DNA of 41,917 nt, from positions 1 to 41,917 of the forward strand of contig CACHAQ010000012.1 in the NCBI GenBank assembly GCA_902577905.1. The letters run 5' to 3'. The first letter of the stretch is position 1; each line of letters begins with the position of its first letter. Positions 23,984-32,654 of the stretch are shown here, in pieces. The position numbers and the translations under genes were made by a program. The DNA comes from an uncultured Alphaproteobacteria bacterium (GTDB taxonomy: Bacteria; Pseudomonadota; Alphaproteobacteria; HIMB59; GCA-002718135). The notes below the pieces were generated by a model, which searched no databases, had not been told where the DNA came from, and saw only the letters and a program-made list of their open reading frames with translations.

Positions 23984-26599
23984 TTATCCTGTTTTAACCT
24001 CTTCATATTCATCAATTGGAGGACAAACACAAAATAAATTTCTATCACCGTATACATTATCAATTCTACTAACTGGACTCCAGTATTTATTATTTATCAA
24101 ATAAGCATGCGGGTAGGCAGCATCTTTTCGGGAATATTTGTGATCCCAATTGTCAGAAGATACTTCTTCAATGGTATGAGGGGCATTTTTTATAGGATTG
24201 TCTACTTTATCAAATTTACCATCTCTAATCATAGTAATTTCATTGTGAATAGAAATCATTGCCTCACAAAATCTATCTAGTTCCTCCTTTGATTCACTTT
24301 CAGTAGGCTCAATCATCAGAGTGCCGGGAACAGGAAAAGACATTGTGGGCGCATGAAATCCATAATCGATTAGTCTTTTAGCAATATCTTCGTCTGAAAT
24401 ATTTAATTCTTGTTTAAATGGTCTAATATCAATAATAAATTCGTGTGCCACCATATTATTCTTACCAGTATATAAAATAGGATAATAATTTTTTAATCTT
24501 TCTTTAATATAATTAGCATTTAAAATTGCAACTTGAGTTGCTAATTTTAAACCATCATCACCCATCATAGAAATATAGGAATATGAAATAGGCAAAATAG
24601 ATGCGCTACCCCAAGGAGCTGCAGAAACTGCCTCTTGAGTTGTTAAACCAATTTCATTTTTAAACATGGGGTGTCCAGGAGCAAAATCTGATAAATGTTT
24701 TTTTAATCCTATAGCTCCAACTCCAGGCCCACCTCCTCCATGAGGTATACAAAATGTCTTATGCAGATTCATATGACATACATCAGGTCCAAATTTACCT
24801 GGTTTAGCTACACCAACCATTGCATTATAATTAGCGCCATCAAGATACACTTGTCCTCCAGCATCATGAATTTTTTTACAAATCTCAACAATACTTTCTT
24901 CAAATACACCATGTGTTGATGGGTATGTAATCATTAAAGCAGATAATTTATCTCCTGCTTCTTCAATTTTTTTATCTAAGTGAGTTAAGTCAACGTTACC
25001 TTTATCATCACAGTTTACTATTAAAATATCCATACCACACATCTGTGCACTGGCTGGATTGGTTCCATGAGCACTTTTTGGAATTATACAAATGTTTCTT
25101 TTAGTATCTGAATTTTTTTCATGGTATTTTTGAATAGCTAATAAACCAGCAAACTCACCTTGTGCTCCTGCATTAGGTTGAAGTGAAACTGCATCAAAAC
25201 CAGTAATATCTTTTAACATAGATATTAATTCACTCATCATTTCATTATATCCCTCACGTTGATGGGGCTCTAAGAATGGATGTGCATTTGAAAAACCTGG
25301 TAAAGTAATTGGAAGCATTTCAGATGCCGCATTTAATTTCATGGTACAAGATCCAAGAGGTATCATTGATCTATTTAAAGCCACGTCTTTGTTTTCTAGT
25401 TTTTTTAAATATCTCATCATTTCTGTTTCAGAATGATAGATATTAAATACTGGATGAGTTAAGATATTGTCTTTTCTTTCTAAATCACTTTTGAAAATTG
25501 AATTTTCAATTTTACCCTCGATCTCTTCAGCATATATTTCAATATTATTTTCATTAAAAAATTTAATTAAATTATCTACATCTTGAAGTGATGTAGTTTC
25601 ATCTAAGGAAATTGTAAAATAATCATCATTTACAAATCTAAAATTGATACCATTATCTATAGATTTATTTACCCAGTATTTTGATTTTGAATCTTTTACT
25701 AATAAGGTATCAAAATAATTTTTAGATTTTACATCAAAATTTAATATCTCTAATGATTTTTTTAGATATCTAGACTTATAGTGAATATCATTAGCAATAT
25801 TTTTTAATCTAGTTGGGCCATGATATATTGCATATGAAGCAGATATAATTGCTAATAAGGCCTGTGCAGTACATATATTACTTGTAGCTTTTTCCCTTCT
25901 AATATGTTGCTCACGCGTTTGAAGAGCCATTCTATAAGATCTTTTATTAGTACGATCAACTGAAACACCAATTAGTCTTCCAGGTATCATTCTTTTGTAT
26001 TCATCTAATGTTGCAAAATATGCTGCGTGAGGGCCTCCCAGACCCATCGGAACTCCAAACCTTTGCGTACTCCCAACAACTATATCAGCACCAAAATCTT
26101 TTGGTGATTTCATAACGACCAAACTCATTATATCAGCTGCTATGATTGATAACGCATCGTGTGATTTATTTATATTTATTAAATCTTTGAGATTTGCAAT
26201 TTCTCCGTATGTATCTGGATTTTGAATTAAACAACCAAATGTATCATTATCTGGATTATCAAATATAATTTTTATACCTAAAGGCTTAGCTCTTGTTTTT
26301 AAAACAGATAGTGTTTGTGGATGACATGTATTTTGAACACAAAAAGTAAATTTTGCACTTTTTTTAATTTTAAAAGCCATCATCATAGCCTCAGCTGCCG
26401 CAGTACTTTCATCAAGTAATGATGCATTTGCAATATCCATTCCAGTCAAATCAATTATCATTTGTTGAAAGTTCATTAACATTTCCAACCTACCCTGACT
26501 TACTTCTGGTTGATAAGGTGTATAAGCAGTATACCATCCCGGATTTTCAAGAATATTTCTTAAAATAACACTAGGTGTAATGGTATTATAATAACCCAT
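23984..26599 (-). CDS. gcvP: Glycine dehydrogenase (P protein), main part after a frameshift
   Basis: The 871-codon frame holds all but the N-terminus of a GcvP of about 950 residues. It begins MGYYNTITPSVILRNILENP, an internal GcvP block rather than a natural start. The PLP lysine is in NLHKTF next to IPHGGGGPGVG. DESTAAAEAMMMA and SLQPNAGAQGEFAGL are also visible. The P protein decarboxylates glycine and passes aminomethyl to the lipoyl group of GcvH. The N-terminal 80 residues are in another frame just upstream (26586-26837), overlapping by 14 bases. Removing one A from the A8 run (26611-26618, minus strand) joins them as FKKTYIGMGYYNT. The gene is otherwise intact, so it is probably functional or a sequencing artefact. 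Confidence 0.9.
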   Translation of the reverse strand: MGYYNTITPSVILRNILENPGWYTAYTPYQPEVSQGRLEMLMNFQQMIIDLTGMDIANASLLDESTAAAEAMMMAFKIKKSAKFTFCVQNTCHPQTLSVLKTRAKPLGIKIIFDNPDNDTFGCLIQNPDTYGEIANLKDLININKSHDALSIIAADIMSLVVMKSPKDFGADIVVGSTQRFGVPMGLGGPHAAYFATLDEYKRMIPGRLIGVSVDRTNKRSYRMALQTREQHIRREKATSNICTAQALLAIISASYAIYHGPTRLKNIANDIHYKSRYLKKSLEILNFDVKSKNYFDTLLVKDSKSKYWVNKSIDNGINFRFVNDDYFTISLDETTSLQDVDNLIKFFNENNIEIYAEEIEGKIENSIFKSDLERKDNILTHPVFNIYHSETEMMRYLKKLENKDVALNRSMIPLGSCTMKLNAASEMLPITLPGFSNAHPFLEPHQREGYNEMMSELISMLKDITGFDAVSLQPNAGAQGEFAGLLAIQKYHEKNSDTKRNICIIPKSAHGTNPASAQMCGMDILIVNCDDKGNVDLTHLDKKIEEAGDKLSALMITYPSTHGVFEESIVEICKKIHDAGGQVYLDGANYNAMVGVAKPGKFGPDVCHMNLHKTFCIPHGGGGPGVGAIGLKKHLSDFAPGHPMFKNEIGLTTQEAVSAAPWGSASILPISYSYISMMGDDGLKLATQVAILNANYIKERLKNYYPILYTGKNNMVAHEFIIDIRPFKQELNISDEDIAKRLIDYGFHAPTMSFPVPGTLMIEPTESESKEELDRFCEAMISIHNEITMIRDGKFDKVDNPIKNAPHTIEEVSSDNWDHKYSRKDAAYPHAYLINNKYWSPVSRIDNVYGDRNLFCVCPPIDEYEEVKTG

Positions 26600-26837
26600 A
26601 CCAATATAAGTTTTTTTTGAAATTATTTTTTAAAGATAAAAGTTGAGTATTAATTTTATTAAACTCCTCAGACATACCAGGTCTAAATTTAAGTTTATCT
26701 TTAAAAATGATATGATTAGGTACAGTTTTTTCAATTAATTCATCTAATGAAGAGCAATTTATTAATTTGAGCATTTCTTCAATATCTTCATTTCTTGGCC
26801 CTATATGTCTGCTAACAAATTTATCTATTTCAATCAT
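26586..26837 (-). CDS. gcvP: Glycine dehydrogenase (P protein), N-terminal piece before the frameshift
   Basis: The 83-codon frame carries the normal start of GcvP: FVSRHIGPRNEDIEEMLKLI near residue 7 and LDELIEKTVP near residue 32. Its last residues after SLKNNFKK are out of frame. It starts one base after the gcvH stop, as expected for the operon gene order gcvT-gcvH-gcvP. It should be read with the 871-codon part as one gene. Some bacteria have truly split P proteins (GcvPA/GcvPB), but those break near the middle, not after 80 residues. Confidence 0.85.
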   Translation of the reverse strand: MIEIDKFVSRHIGPRNEDIEEMLKLINCSSLDELIEKTVPNHIIFKDKLKFRPGMSEEFNKINTQLLSLKNNFKKNLYWYGLL

Positions 26838-27209
26838 CTATTGTTCCAAAAATTGTTTATACTCATCTTCTGACATAAGTTCAGAATATTGACTTGAATC
26901 AGAAATTTTCATTTTAAAAATCCATCCCTCATTTTCTGCATCTTTATTAATAATAGCAGCATCATTTTCTAGATTATTATTAACTTCAATTATTTCACCA
27001 TCTATTGGAGCATAAATATCAGAAGCTGCTTTTACAGATTCAACGACGCATATTTCATCTTTTGCTTTTACCGAATTTCCAACTGATGGTAATTCAATAA
27101 ATACAATATCTCCAAGAGATTCTTGGGCATGATTGCTAATACCAATTGTAGCAATTTCATTTTCAATTGAAACCCATTCATGATCTTTTGTGTATTTTTT
27201 TTCACTCAT
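26838..27209 (-). CDS. gcvH: Glycine cleavage system H protein
   Basis: A 123-residue lipoyl carrier. The lipoylated lysine is K60 in VVESVKAASDIYAP. The N-terminal YTKDHEWVSIENEIATIGIS and the C-terminal NEGWIFKM are hallmark segments. It shuttles the aminomethyl group between P and T proteins. GGGAG six bases upstream supports the ATG at 27209; a start at 27221 is less likely. The first eight bases overlap the gcvT end. Confidence 0.95.
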   Translation of the reverse strand: MSEKKYTKDHEWVSIENEIATIGISNHAQESLGDIVFIELPSVGNSVKAKDEICVVESVKAASDIYAPIDGEIIEVNNNLENDAAIINKDAENEGWIFKMKISDSSQYSELMSEDEYKQFLEQ

Positions 27210-28326
27210 ATATGCTCCCATTTTTTTTATAATTTTTTTTTACAAAAGGTAGATTATTAATCTTTACTAATTCGAATTTTTTTCTAATTTCACAAAAAAT
27301 TGGATTATCAGTATTGAATTCAGATATTATATAACCAATAGCAATAGATTTGTTTAGATTTGGAGAAAAACATCCACTTGTGATTTTGCCAATTTCATTA
27401 TTATTGTTATCGAATAATGTCATTCCATCTCTTAACATTGATTTACTGGTAGAAATTAAACCTATTTTTTTATTAGATAGTTTATTTTTTAATTGATCGG
27501 ATAAAACTTTATTTCCATTTAAATTTTCATCTTCTAATCTTTCTTTGTCTAAAGCCCATGATAAACCAGCTTCAATTGGTGTAATTTTTTCACTTAATTC
27601 ATGACCATATAAACTTAATCCAGCTTCGAGTCTTAATGAATCTCTAGAACCTAACCCACAAAGCATTGTATTTTCATTTTTAAGTAAAAGATTAATTAAA
27701 TTTTCTGCACTTTCATTTGGAATAGAAAGTTCAAAACCATCTTCACCGGTATAACCTGATCTACTTACTATTATTTCATTGTTATCGTATTTACTTATTA
27801 AAATATCAAAAAAATTCATATTATTTGGAATATCAATAATATTTTTTAAAACATTAATAGAATCAGGTCCTTGGATTGCGAATAAACAATTTTTTTCATA
27901 AATTTTTTCTGCATTAGGAGCACAAGAAATAAATATTTCTTCGTCTTCTTTTTTTCGAGATGCATTATAAACAATATACAAATATGACTTATCTTTAATA
28001 TCAATATTTGAAATAATTAGATCATCAATAACACCTCCATCTTTATTGAGCAAAAATGAATAATGCGATCTATTTTTAGTTAATTTTTTTAATTGTAATG
28101 GAATATATTTTTCTAATTTATGTAAATAAGATTCATTATTTTCTATTAAAATTTGCCCCATATGACTAACATCAAAAATACCAGAATGATTTCTAACGTT
28201 TTTGTGTTCATTAATTATTCCAGTTTTATAATTAATAGGCATATTAAAACCTGCAAATGGCAATATCTTTGCACCATTATTTTGATGAAAATTTTTCAGC
28301 GGAATGTCTATCGGCAACTGGTTCAA
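27202..28326 (-). CDS. gcvT: Glycine cleavage system T protein (aminomethyltransferase)
   Basis: A 374-residue tetrahydrofolate-dependent aminomethyltransferase. AKILPFAGFNMPINY, GIFDVSHMGQI and SGYTGEDGFELSIP are family landmarks, and the LRLEAGLSLYGHEL block lies near residue 230. The start is TTG at 28326, supported by GGAG seven bases upstream; a later start would lose the conserved N-terminus. It is the first gene of the operon and lies directly behind the tandem glycine riboswitch, so glycine should induce the operon. Confidence 0.93.
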   Translation of the reverse strand: MNQLPIDIPLKNFHQNNGAKILPFAGFNMPINYKTGIINEHKNVRNHSGIFDVSHMGQILIENNESYLHKLEKYIPLQLKKLTKNRSHYSFLLNKDGGVIDDLIISNIDIKDKSYLYIVYNASRKKEDEEIFISCAPNAEKIYEKNCLFAIQGPDSINVLKNIIDIPNNMNFFDILISKYDNNEIIVSRSGYTGEDGFELSIPNESAENLINLLLKNENTMLCGLGSRDSLRLEAGLSLYGHELSEKITPIEAGLSWALDKERLEDENLNGNKVLSDQLKNKLSNKKIGLISTSKSMLRDGMTLFDNNNNEIGKITSGCFSPNLNKSIAIGYIISEFNTDNPIFCEIRKKFELVKINNLPFVKKNYKKNGSIYE

Positions 28327-28343
28327 ATAAATTCTCCAAGCTA

Positions 28344-28485
28344 CCCCTCTGTCTTTTTACCTGAGAGCTTTTCACCTTCGGTAGAGCTAAATGCTCTTTT
28401 CCAGAGTTTTTTTTTAACGGTCCATTGTGCCTGAGAGTTTCCGGGTCGTTGCTCCTTCGGCTCTGAAATTTCAGTATCTCCCGTT
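28344..28485 (-). promoter_or_regulatory. Tandem glycine riboswitch
   Basis: Two consecutive glycine aptamers are read on the minus strand upstream of gcvT. Aptamer 1 (about 28485-28416) has GGGAGA, GCCGAAGGAGCAA, ACTCTCAGGCA and a closing P1 of AACGG/CCGTT. Aptamer 2 (about 28408-28344) has CTCTGG, ACCGAAGGTG, GCTCTCAGGT and a P1 of CTCTG/CAGAG. An A-rich linker of about eight bases separates them. The gcvT GGAG site starts about eight bases after aptamer 2, and no terminator lies between. Control is therefore probably at translation, or by P1/SD competition. Glycine binding would be expected to switch on the cleavage system. Confidence 0.93.
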
Positions 28486-28519
28486 AATTATTTGTATACT
28501 TTTTTTTATATTTTAACAA

Positions 28520-29092
28520 TTAATTTAGAGGTATTTTATTATCGATTTTTGATTTTTGATAAATTTCTGACATTTTTTGGTACTCTTCTTTGATCTGATA
28601 AATTTTATCTAATAATGAGTCCTCTATGCCTAATCTTTTAATTTCTGATAAAATTGAGTAACTCTCCCAATAATCATTATTAATATTGTATTTACCATCT
28701 TTGATCTTAAACACCTCTGTCAAAATTTTAAGATCGTGCGGAATATGAAAACCTTCTTTTGTGTCAGTATAAGAAAAAAAATAATAAAAATTATCAAATC
28801 CGGCCCAGGTTATAGCTGATAAACACATAGAACAAGGCTGATGTGTACTTATGAAATAATAATCTTTTGTATTAAACAGTTTTTTTTCAAATAAATTAAA
28901 AAGAGTTGAAATTTCCCCATGAAATAAAGGATTTTTGATTTCCTGGTTTGTACCTAGACAAACAAGACTTAGGTCAGATTTTTTAACAATAAATCCGCCA
29001 AATATTTTATTTCCTTCATTAATAGAAATTTTTGTTAATGGTATAAGATCATCTAAAATAATATTTAAGATTCTTTCATAATTTGTTATCAT
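28520..29092 (-). CDS. Zinc-dependent cytidine/deoxycytidylate deaminase family protein
   Basis: A 190-residue deaminase with the zinc motif HGE at residues 58-60 (ISTL follows) and PCSMC at 86-90. The glutamate of HGE is the proton shuttle. The common HAE is HGE here. Guanine deaminase, tRNA adenosine deaminase and cytosine deaminase share this fold; the substrate is not clear. The C-terminal 100 residues lack obvious motifs. Its ATG lies about 45 bases past a strong minus-strand terminator, so it either has its own promoter in that gap or is controlled by read-through. Confidence 0.8.
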   Translation of the reverse strand: MITNYERILNIILDDLIPLTKISINEGNKIFGGFIVKKSDLSLVCLGTNQEIKNPLFHGEISTLFNLFEKKLFNTKDYYFISTHQPCSMCLSAITWAGFDNFYYFFSYTDTKEGFHIPHDLKILTEVFKIKDGKYNINNDYWESYSILSEIKRLGIEDSLLDKIYQIKEEYQKMSEIYQKSKIDNKIPLN

Positions 29093-29136
29093 TATGAAAT
29101 GCCTGATACTTTATTTATTAGATTTGTCCATAAAAC

Positions 29137-29165
29137 AAAAAAAAAGGACCCAGCAAGCTAGGTCC
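29137..29165 (-). terminator. Rho-independent terminator of the candidate small RNA
   Basis: The minus strand reads GGACCTAGC, loop TT, GCTGGGTCC, then nine T (29145-29137). The stem is complete in RNA with one G-U wobble. On the plus strand the same position would be a C-A mismatch and the tail only four T, so the element works on the minus strand. It ends 44 bases before the deaminase start. Confidence 0.85.
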
Positions 29166-29255
29166 CTTTTGTGTATCGTGCATTTCCTCCCGATACAATT
29201 TAATAATCGTTTCCTCTTATTAAATTGATTATTACCTTTGCGTGTAATAATTAAA
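29137..29255 (-). ncRNA. Candidate structured small RNA (or attenuator leader) with GGA-loop hairpins
   Basis: On the minus strand three hairpins follow one another. Hairpin A (29251-29228) has stem ATTATTAC/GTAATAAT. Hairpin B (29226-29197) has a perfect 10-bp stem and loop GAGGAAACGA. Hairpin C (29196-29173) has stem GTATCG/CGATAC and loop GGAGGAAATGCA. They end at a strong intrinsic terminator (29165-29137). Hairpins B and C both display GAGGAAA. The region has no open frame of note and occupies the largest non-coding gap of the window. It is either an independent RNA, perhaps one that sequesters a GGA-binding protein of the CsrA type, or a leader that regulates the deaminase. I do not recognise a named family. 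Confidence 0.6.
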
Positions 29256-29372
29256 AATAATTTATCTATTTATTATTTATCAATCAATAAAAAAATGTAT
29301 TTTTAAAAATTAATAATCTTTTTTTGTTGATATGTTTGTTAATAAAATGTGCAAAATTAAATTTGATTAAAA

Positions 29373-30479
29373 ATGAGTAAAAAATCAAAACTTAATGTCT
29401 TAGGAGTTATGACAGGTACTTCAATGGATGGCGTTGATATAAGTTTGATTAATACAAATGGGACTGATTTTGTAAAAATTAAATGTGAAAAATCATATAA
29501 ATTTGATCAAAATTATCAAAAAATAATAAACAATCTGATATTAAATAAACCAAAAACTAATAATAAAATTAAAGAATATTTTTTAAAAAAAGATGATTAC
29601 GTTACAGATATTTTAGAAAAAAAAATAATTTTATTTCTAAAACAAAATAAAATTAATAAAAAAAATATTGATTTAATATCAATTAGTGGACAGACTGTTT
29701 ACCACGACCCATCAAATAAAATATCTATACAATTAGGGAATGGAAACAAAATTGCAAAAAATCTAAAAGTTAAAACTATAAGTAATTTAAGAGATAATGA
29801 TATTAAAAATGGTGGTCAGGGAGCTCCAATTGGGTCATATTATCATAAGTTTTTAATACAAAAATTTAAGGAAAAAGTAATTATAGTGAACCTTGGAGGT
29901 ATAGCAAATTTTTCAACTGTAATTTCAAGAACATTATTATCATCGGACATAGGGCCTGCAAATTGCTTAAGTGATGATCTTTGCAATTATTTTTTTAAAA
30001 AAAAATTTGATAATGATGGAAATTATGCAAGAAAAGGTAAGATTGATAATAAATTAATTGAAAAATTCAAAAAAGATAAATTCTTTAAGAAAAAGTTCCC
30101 AAAATCATTAGATAGAAATTATTTTAGAAATTATTTTAATAAGCTAATTAAATTGAACAAATATGATGCGCTAATGACTGCTAACTACATGACTTATATT
30201 GGATTTAAAGAATTATTAAAAAATAAAAAATTTAAGATTGAAAGAATTTTACTTACTGGAGGAGGCAGAAAAAATAAATTACTCAAAGAAATATTAAAAA
30301 ATAAACTGAATAAAAAAATTGAACTTATTGATAAATATAAAATAAATGGTGATTTAGTAGAAGCTCAAATGTTTGCGTATATTGGCATGAGATCATTTAA
30401 AAATTTAGAAATAAGTAATATAAATACTACAGGTGTGAAAAAAAATTTAAGTGGTGGTATTTTATATTTTCCAGATTAA
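29373..30479 (+). CDS. anmK: Anhydro-N-acetylmuramic acid kinase
   Basis: A 368-residue sugar kinase of the ASKHA fold. VMTGTSMDGVDISLI near residue 13 is the ATP/phosphate-binding signature; NLGGIANFST and SSDIGPANCLSDDL follow, with ILLTGGGRKNKLL near the C-terminus. It phosphorylates and opens 1,6-anhydroMurNAc from peptidoglycan turnover to give MurNAc-6-phosphate. The sequence is unusually rich in lysine and asparagine, as expected for low GC. The partner hexosaminidase nagZ, often located beside scpA in alphaproteobacteria, is missing from that place here. Confidence 0.92.
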   Translation: MSKKSKLNVLGVMTGTSMDGVDISLINTNGTDFVKIKCEKSYKFDQNYQKIINNLILNKPKTNNKIKEYFLKKDDYVTDILEKKIILFLKQNKINKKNIDLISISGQTVYHDPSNKISIQLGNGNKIAKNLKVKTISNLRDNDIKNGGQGAPIGSYYHKFLIQKFKEKVIIVNLGGIANFSTVISRTLLSSDIGPANCLSDDLCNYFFKKKFDNDGNYARKGKIDNKLIEKFKKDKFFKKKFPKSLDRNYFRNYFNKLIKLNKYDALMTANYMTYIGFKELLKNKKFKIERILLTGGGRKNKLLKEILKNKLNKKIELIDKYKINGDLVEAQMFAYIGMRSFKNLEISNINTTGVKKNLSGGILYFPD

Positions 30480-31447
30480 TTAGTTAAATCTGACCATGTT
30501 TTTTTATCAATATTTGAGCCACACAATATCACCATTGTATTTTTGCCAATAAGCTTATTATTGATTTTATATTTTAAAGCAGCAAGACCAGCAACACATG
30601 CGGGTTCAAGAAATAACTTAAATTTTTTATAACAAAAAACCATAAATTTTTTCATTTGATCATCAGAAACGGTTACCATTTCATCAATTACTTCTTTTGC
30701 TACATTAAAAGAATATTCCATATGTAAAGGTGCTGAAAGGCTGTCAGCAATACTATTTACATTAATATTATTTAGTGGTTTTTTAGCTCTAAAACTTTGA
30801 TTTAAACCATTAGCATTTTCAGGTTCAACACCAATAATTTTAATCTTTGGATAAAATTGTTTTACATACGATGAAACACCACTTATCAATCCCCCTCCTC
30901 CAACTGAAATTAATAAATTGTCAATTTTAGTATTAATTGATTTTAAATATTCTACAATTTCTAACCCCAAGGTAGCACTACCTTGTAATGTCAATGGCCC
31001 GTCAAAAGGGTGAATAAAATAGTAACCTTCATTTTTAGCATTTTCAGCATCAAGAAAAGCTTGTTTTGGGTTTGTAAAAATAATGTTAGCACCATAATTT
31101 TTACAAGTTTGAACTCTATATTTATTTGCACTTTCGTATAGGAAAATTTTATTTTTCAATTTAAATTGATTGGCCACAAATGAAGCAGCGATTGCATGAT
31201 TTCCAGCACTAACTGCTGTAATTCCTTTGTTAAATTTATTCTGATCTTGAGAAATTATATTATTAATAGCACCTCTTGCCTTAAATGAACCAGATTTTTG
31301 TAAAAATTCGCATTTAAAAAATAAATTAGTAGAAAAATAATTATCAATATCATCAGAACACTTTAAAAAAGGTGTTTGATTAATAAATGGTCTAATTTTT
31401 TTATAAATTTTACTAATATTATCGACAGATAAATCTTTAGGTATCAA
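30476..31447 (-). CDS. Serine/threonine dehydratase family PLP enzyme
   Basis: A 323-residue PLP fold type II enzyme. The PLP lysine is K56 in KSGSFKARGAINN, SAGNHAIAAS follows, and the glycine-rich SVGGGGLISGVSSY binds phosphate. No ACT regulatory domain is present, so it is the short catabolic/serine racemase-like type rather than biosynthetic IlvA. It would deaminate threonine or serine, or act on 3-hydroxyaspartate. It forms a leftward operon with djlA, sharing ATGA-type overlap, and its last four bases overlap anmK. Confidence 0.87.
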   Translation of the reverse strand: MIPKDLSVDNISKIYKKIRPFINQTPFLKCSDDIDNYFSTNLFFKCEFLQKSGSFKARGAINNIISQDQNKFNKGITAVSAGNHAIAASFVANQFKLKNKIFLYESANKYRVQTCKNYGANIIFTNPKQAFLDAENAKNEGYYFIHPFDGPLTLQGSATLGLEIVEYLKSINTKIDNLLISVGGGGLISGVSSYVKQFYPKIKIIGVEPENANGLNQSFRAKKPLNNINVNSIADSLSAPLHMEYSFNVAKEVIDEMVTVSDDQMKKFMVFCYKKFKLFLEPACVAGLAALKYKINNKLIGKNTMVILCGSNIDKKTWSDLTN

Positions 31448-32187
31448 GAAATTCCTCTAATTTCTTTAATTTTATCATAAGCAATATTAATAGCCGCTAA
31501 CTCTTTATTAGATTGTTTAATAAATTCTTTCGGCATACCTTTTGCAATTAAATTATCTGGGTGATGTTCTTTATTTAATTTTATCCATTTTTTTCTTATC
31601 TCATTATCAGTGCTCGATCTATTCACACCCAATATTTTGTAAGGGTCAGATTCACTGTTTTTTAAATTTGATTGGAAAATTCTTTGGAAATCTTTTTCAC
31701 TAAATTTAAACGATTTAGAAATTGATCTTAAAAAATCTATTTCGCTAATAGATACCTTTCCATCAGATGCAGCAATATAAAATAAATTATTTAATAATTC
31801 TTCCAATAAAATTTTATTAGCGGAAAATAAATCCCCTACTTGATTTGCTATTTGTTTATAACCATACGTATCTTTTTTTGCCTCATTGAATATTTTTGCA
31901 ACTTTAGAAATTTCAGATTTTGGGACTTTAAATTTTTCTTTAAATGCCCTAATTTCATCATCTGATACAATTCCATCTGACTTAGCTAATTTTGCAGCTA
32001 AAATAATAAAACTTAATGTAAAAATTTGTTGTTTTTGATTATTATTTATTCGATTAAAGTTAAATGATGATTTTGATTTAGATCTTCTGTCAAAAGCGCC
32101 ACCAGCCATTACACCTAATATAGCTCCTATAGGTCCGCCTAAAGCAAATCCTGCTGCTCCGCCTATAACTCTTCCCCAAATACTCAT
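31444..32187 (-). CDS. djlA: DjlA-like co-chaperone with TerB and J domains
   Basis: A 247-residue protein. A glycine-rich N-terminal segment (GRVIGGAAGFALGGPIGAIL) is followed by a TerB-like helical domain (residues about 50-165, with DGIVSDDEIRAFKEKF and DGKVSISEIDFLRSI). The C-terminal J domain has the HPD motif in EHHPDNLIAKG, which stimulates DnaK. The N-terminal glycine zipper may anchor it to the membrane, as in E. coli DjlA. It overlaps the dehydratase and EF-hand genes by four bases on each side, hinting at one transcript. Confidence 0.87.
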   Translation of the reverse strand: MSIWGRVIGGAAGFALGGPIGAILGVMAGGAFDRRSKSKSSFNFNRINNNQKQQIFTLSFIILAAKLAKSDGIVSDDEIRAFKEKFKVPKSEISKVAKIFNEAKKDTYGYKQIANQVGDLFSANKILLEELLNNLFYIAASDGKVSISEIDFLRSISKSFKFSEKDFQRIFQSNLKNSESDPYKILGVNRSSTDNEIRKKWIKLNKEHHPDNLIAKGMPKEFIKQSNKELAAINIAYDKIKEIRGIS

Positions 32188-32432
32188 TTTAAAGAATCAA
32201 TTATACCTTTTAATTCATTTATCTCATTTTGAGAAATTTTATTATCCTGATTCAGATCTATAATTTGAAAGAGTAGATTTATTGATTGTTCAATTTCTTC
32301 ATAAGAAATAACTCCATCATTATTTAAATCAACAAAATTAAAGTACATTTCTTCTTCTTCATTTAATTCAGTAGAATATGCAATTGAAGAATGTAAAAGT
32401 ATAAATAAAAAAAATATTTTTATCCAAACCAT
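32184..32432 (-). CDS. Small secreted EF-hand protein
   Basis: An 82-residue protein with an N-terminal signal peptide (MVWIKIFFLFILLHSSIAYS) and two EF-hand loops: DLNNDGVISYEE near residue 34 and DLNQDNKISQNE near residue 58. Acidic ligands at positions 1, 3, 5 and 12 of each loop are present, so calcium binding is likely. It should lie in the periplasm or outside the membrane. No partner is known. The start overlaps the upstream small membrane gene by 13 bases. Confidence 0.8.
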   Translation of the reverse strand: MVWIKIFFLFILLHSSIAYSTELNEEEEMYFNFVDLNNDGVISYEEIEQSINLLFQIIDLNQDNKISQNEINELKGIIDSLK

Positions 32433-32647
32433 CTATACATTCCTATTATACCTGCACCAGCGTAGAAGAATTGTAAAAACAATATTCCATTGTGTTTTAA
32501 TTTATAAGCCCAGACTCCGATTAATAATGCTGATAGCAATAATAATGAAAAGCCAATAAATTCTAATCCAATGTTAAATGCAACTAGAAGGGAATAAAGG
32601 ATGGCTGTTGTTACGCCAATCCATTCTAAAAGTTTGTTTGAATTCAA
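32420..32647 (-). CDS. Small integral membrane protein of unknown function
   Basis: A 75-residue protein with two or three hydrophobic helices, broken by the short polar turn AYKLKHNGI. The glycine-containing last helix (FFYAGAGIIGMYRWFG) ends with aromatic residues. Similar small proteins are often found near nicotinamide or cold-shock genes, but I do not recognise a family. It starts seven bases after the cold-shock gene stop and overlaps the EF-hand gene, so it is probably part of one operon. Confidence 0.7.
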   Translation of the reverse strand: MNSNKLLEWIGVTTAILYSLLVAFNIGLEFIGFSLLLLSALLIGVWAYKLKHNGILFLQFFYAGAGIIGMYRWFG

Positions 32648-32654
32648 TTAAATA

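Noticed and set aside
23984-26837. Natural GcvPA/GcvPB two-subunit split
   Set aside because: That split lies near the protein middle; here the break is after 80 residues within a homopolymer and the frames join with one base removed.
28153-28434. A 93-codon plus-strand open frame across the gcvT start and glycine riboswitch
   Set aside because: It is antisense to a clearly folded riboswitch and gcvT; codons simply mirror those elements.
29120-29184. ATG after GGAGGAA in hairpin C of the candidate RNA, giving a 21-codon frame on the minus strand
   Set aside because: The spacing between GGAGG and ATG is only two bases, and the frame runs through the terminator and T-tract, so it is likely fortuitous.
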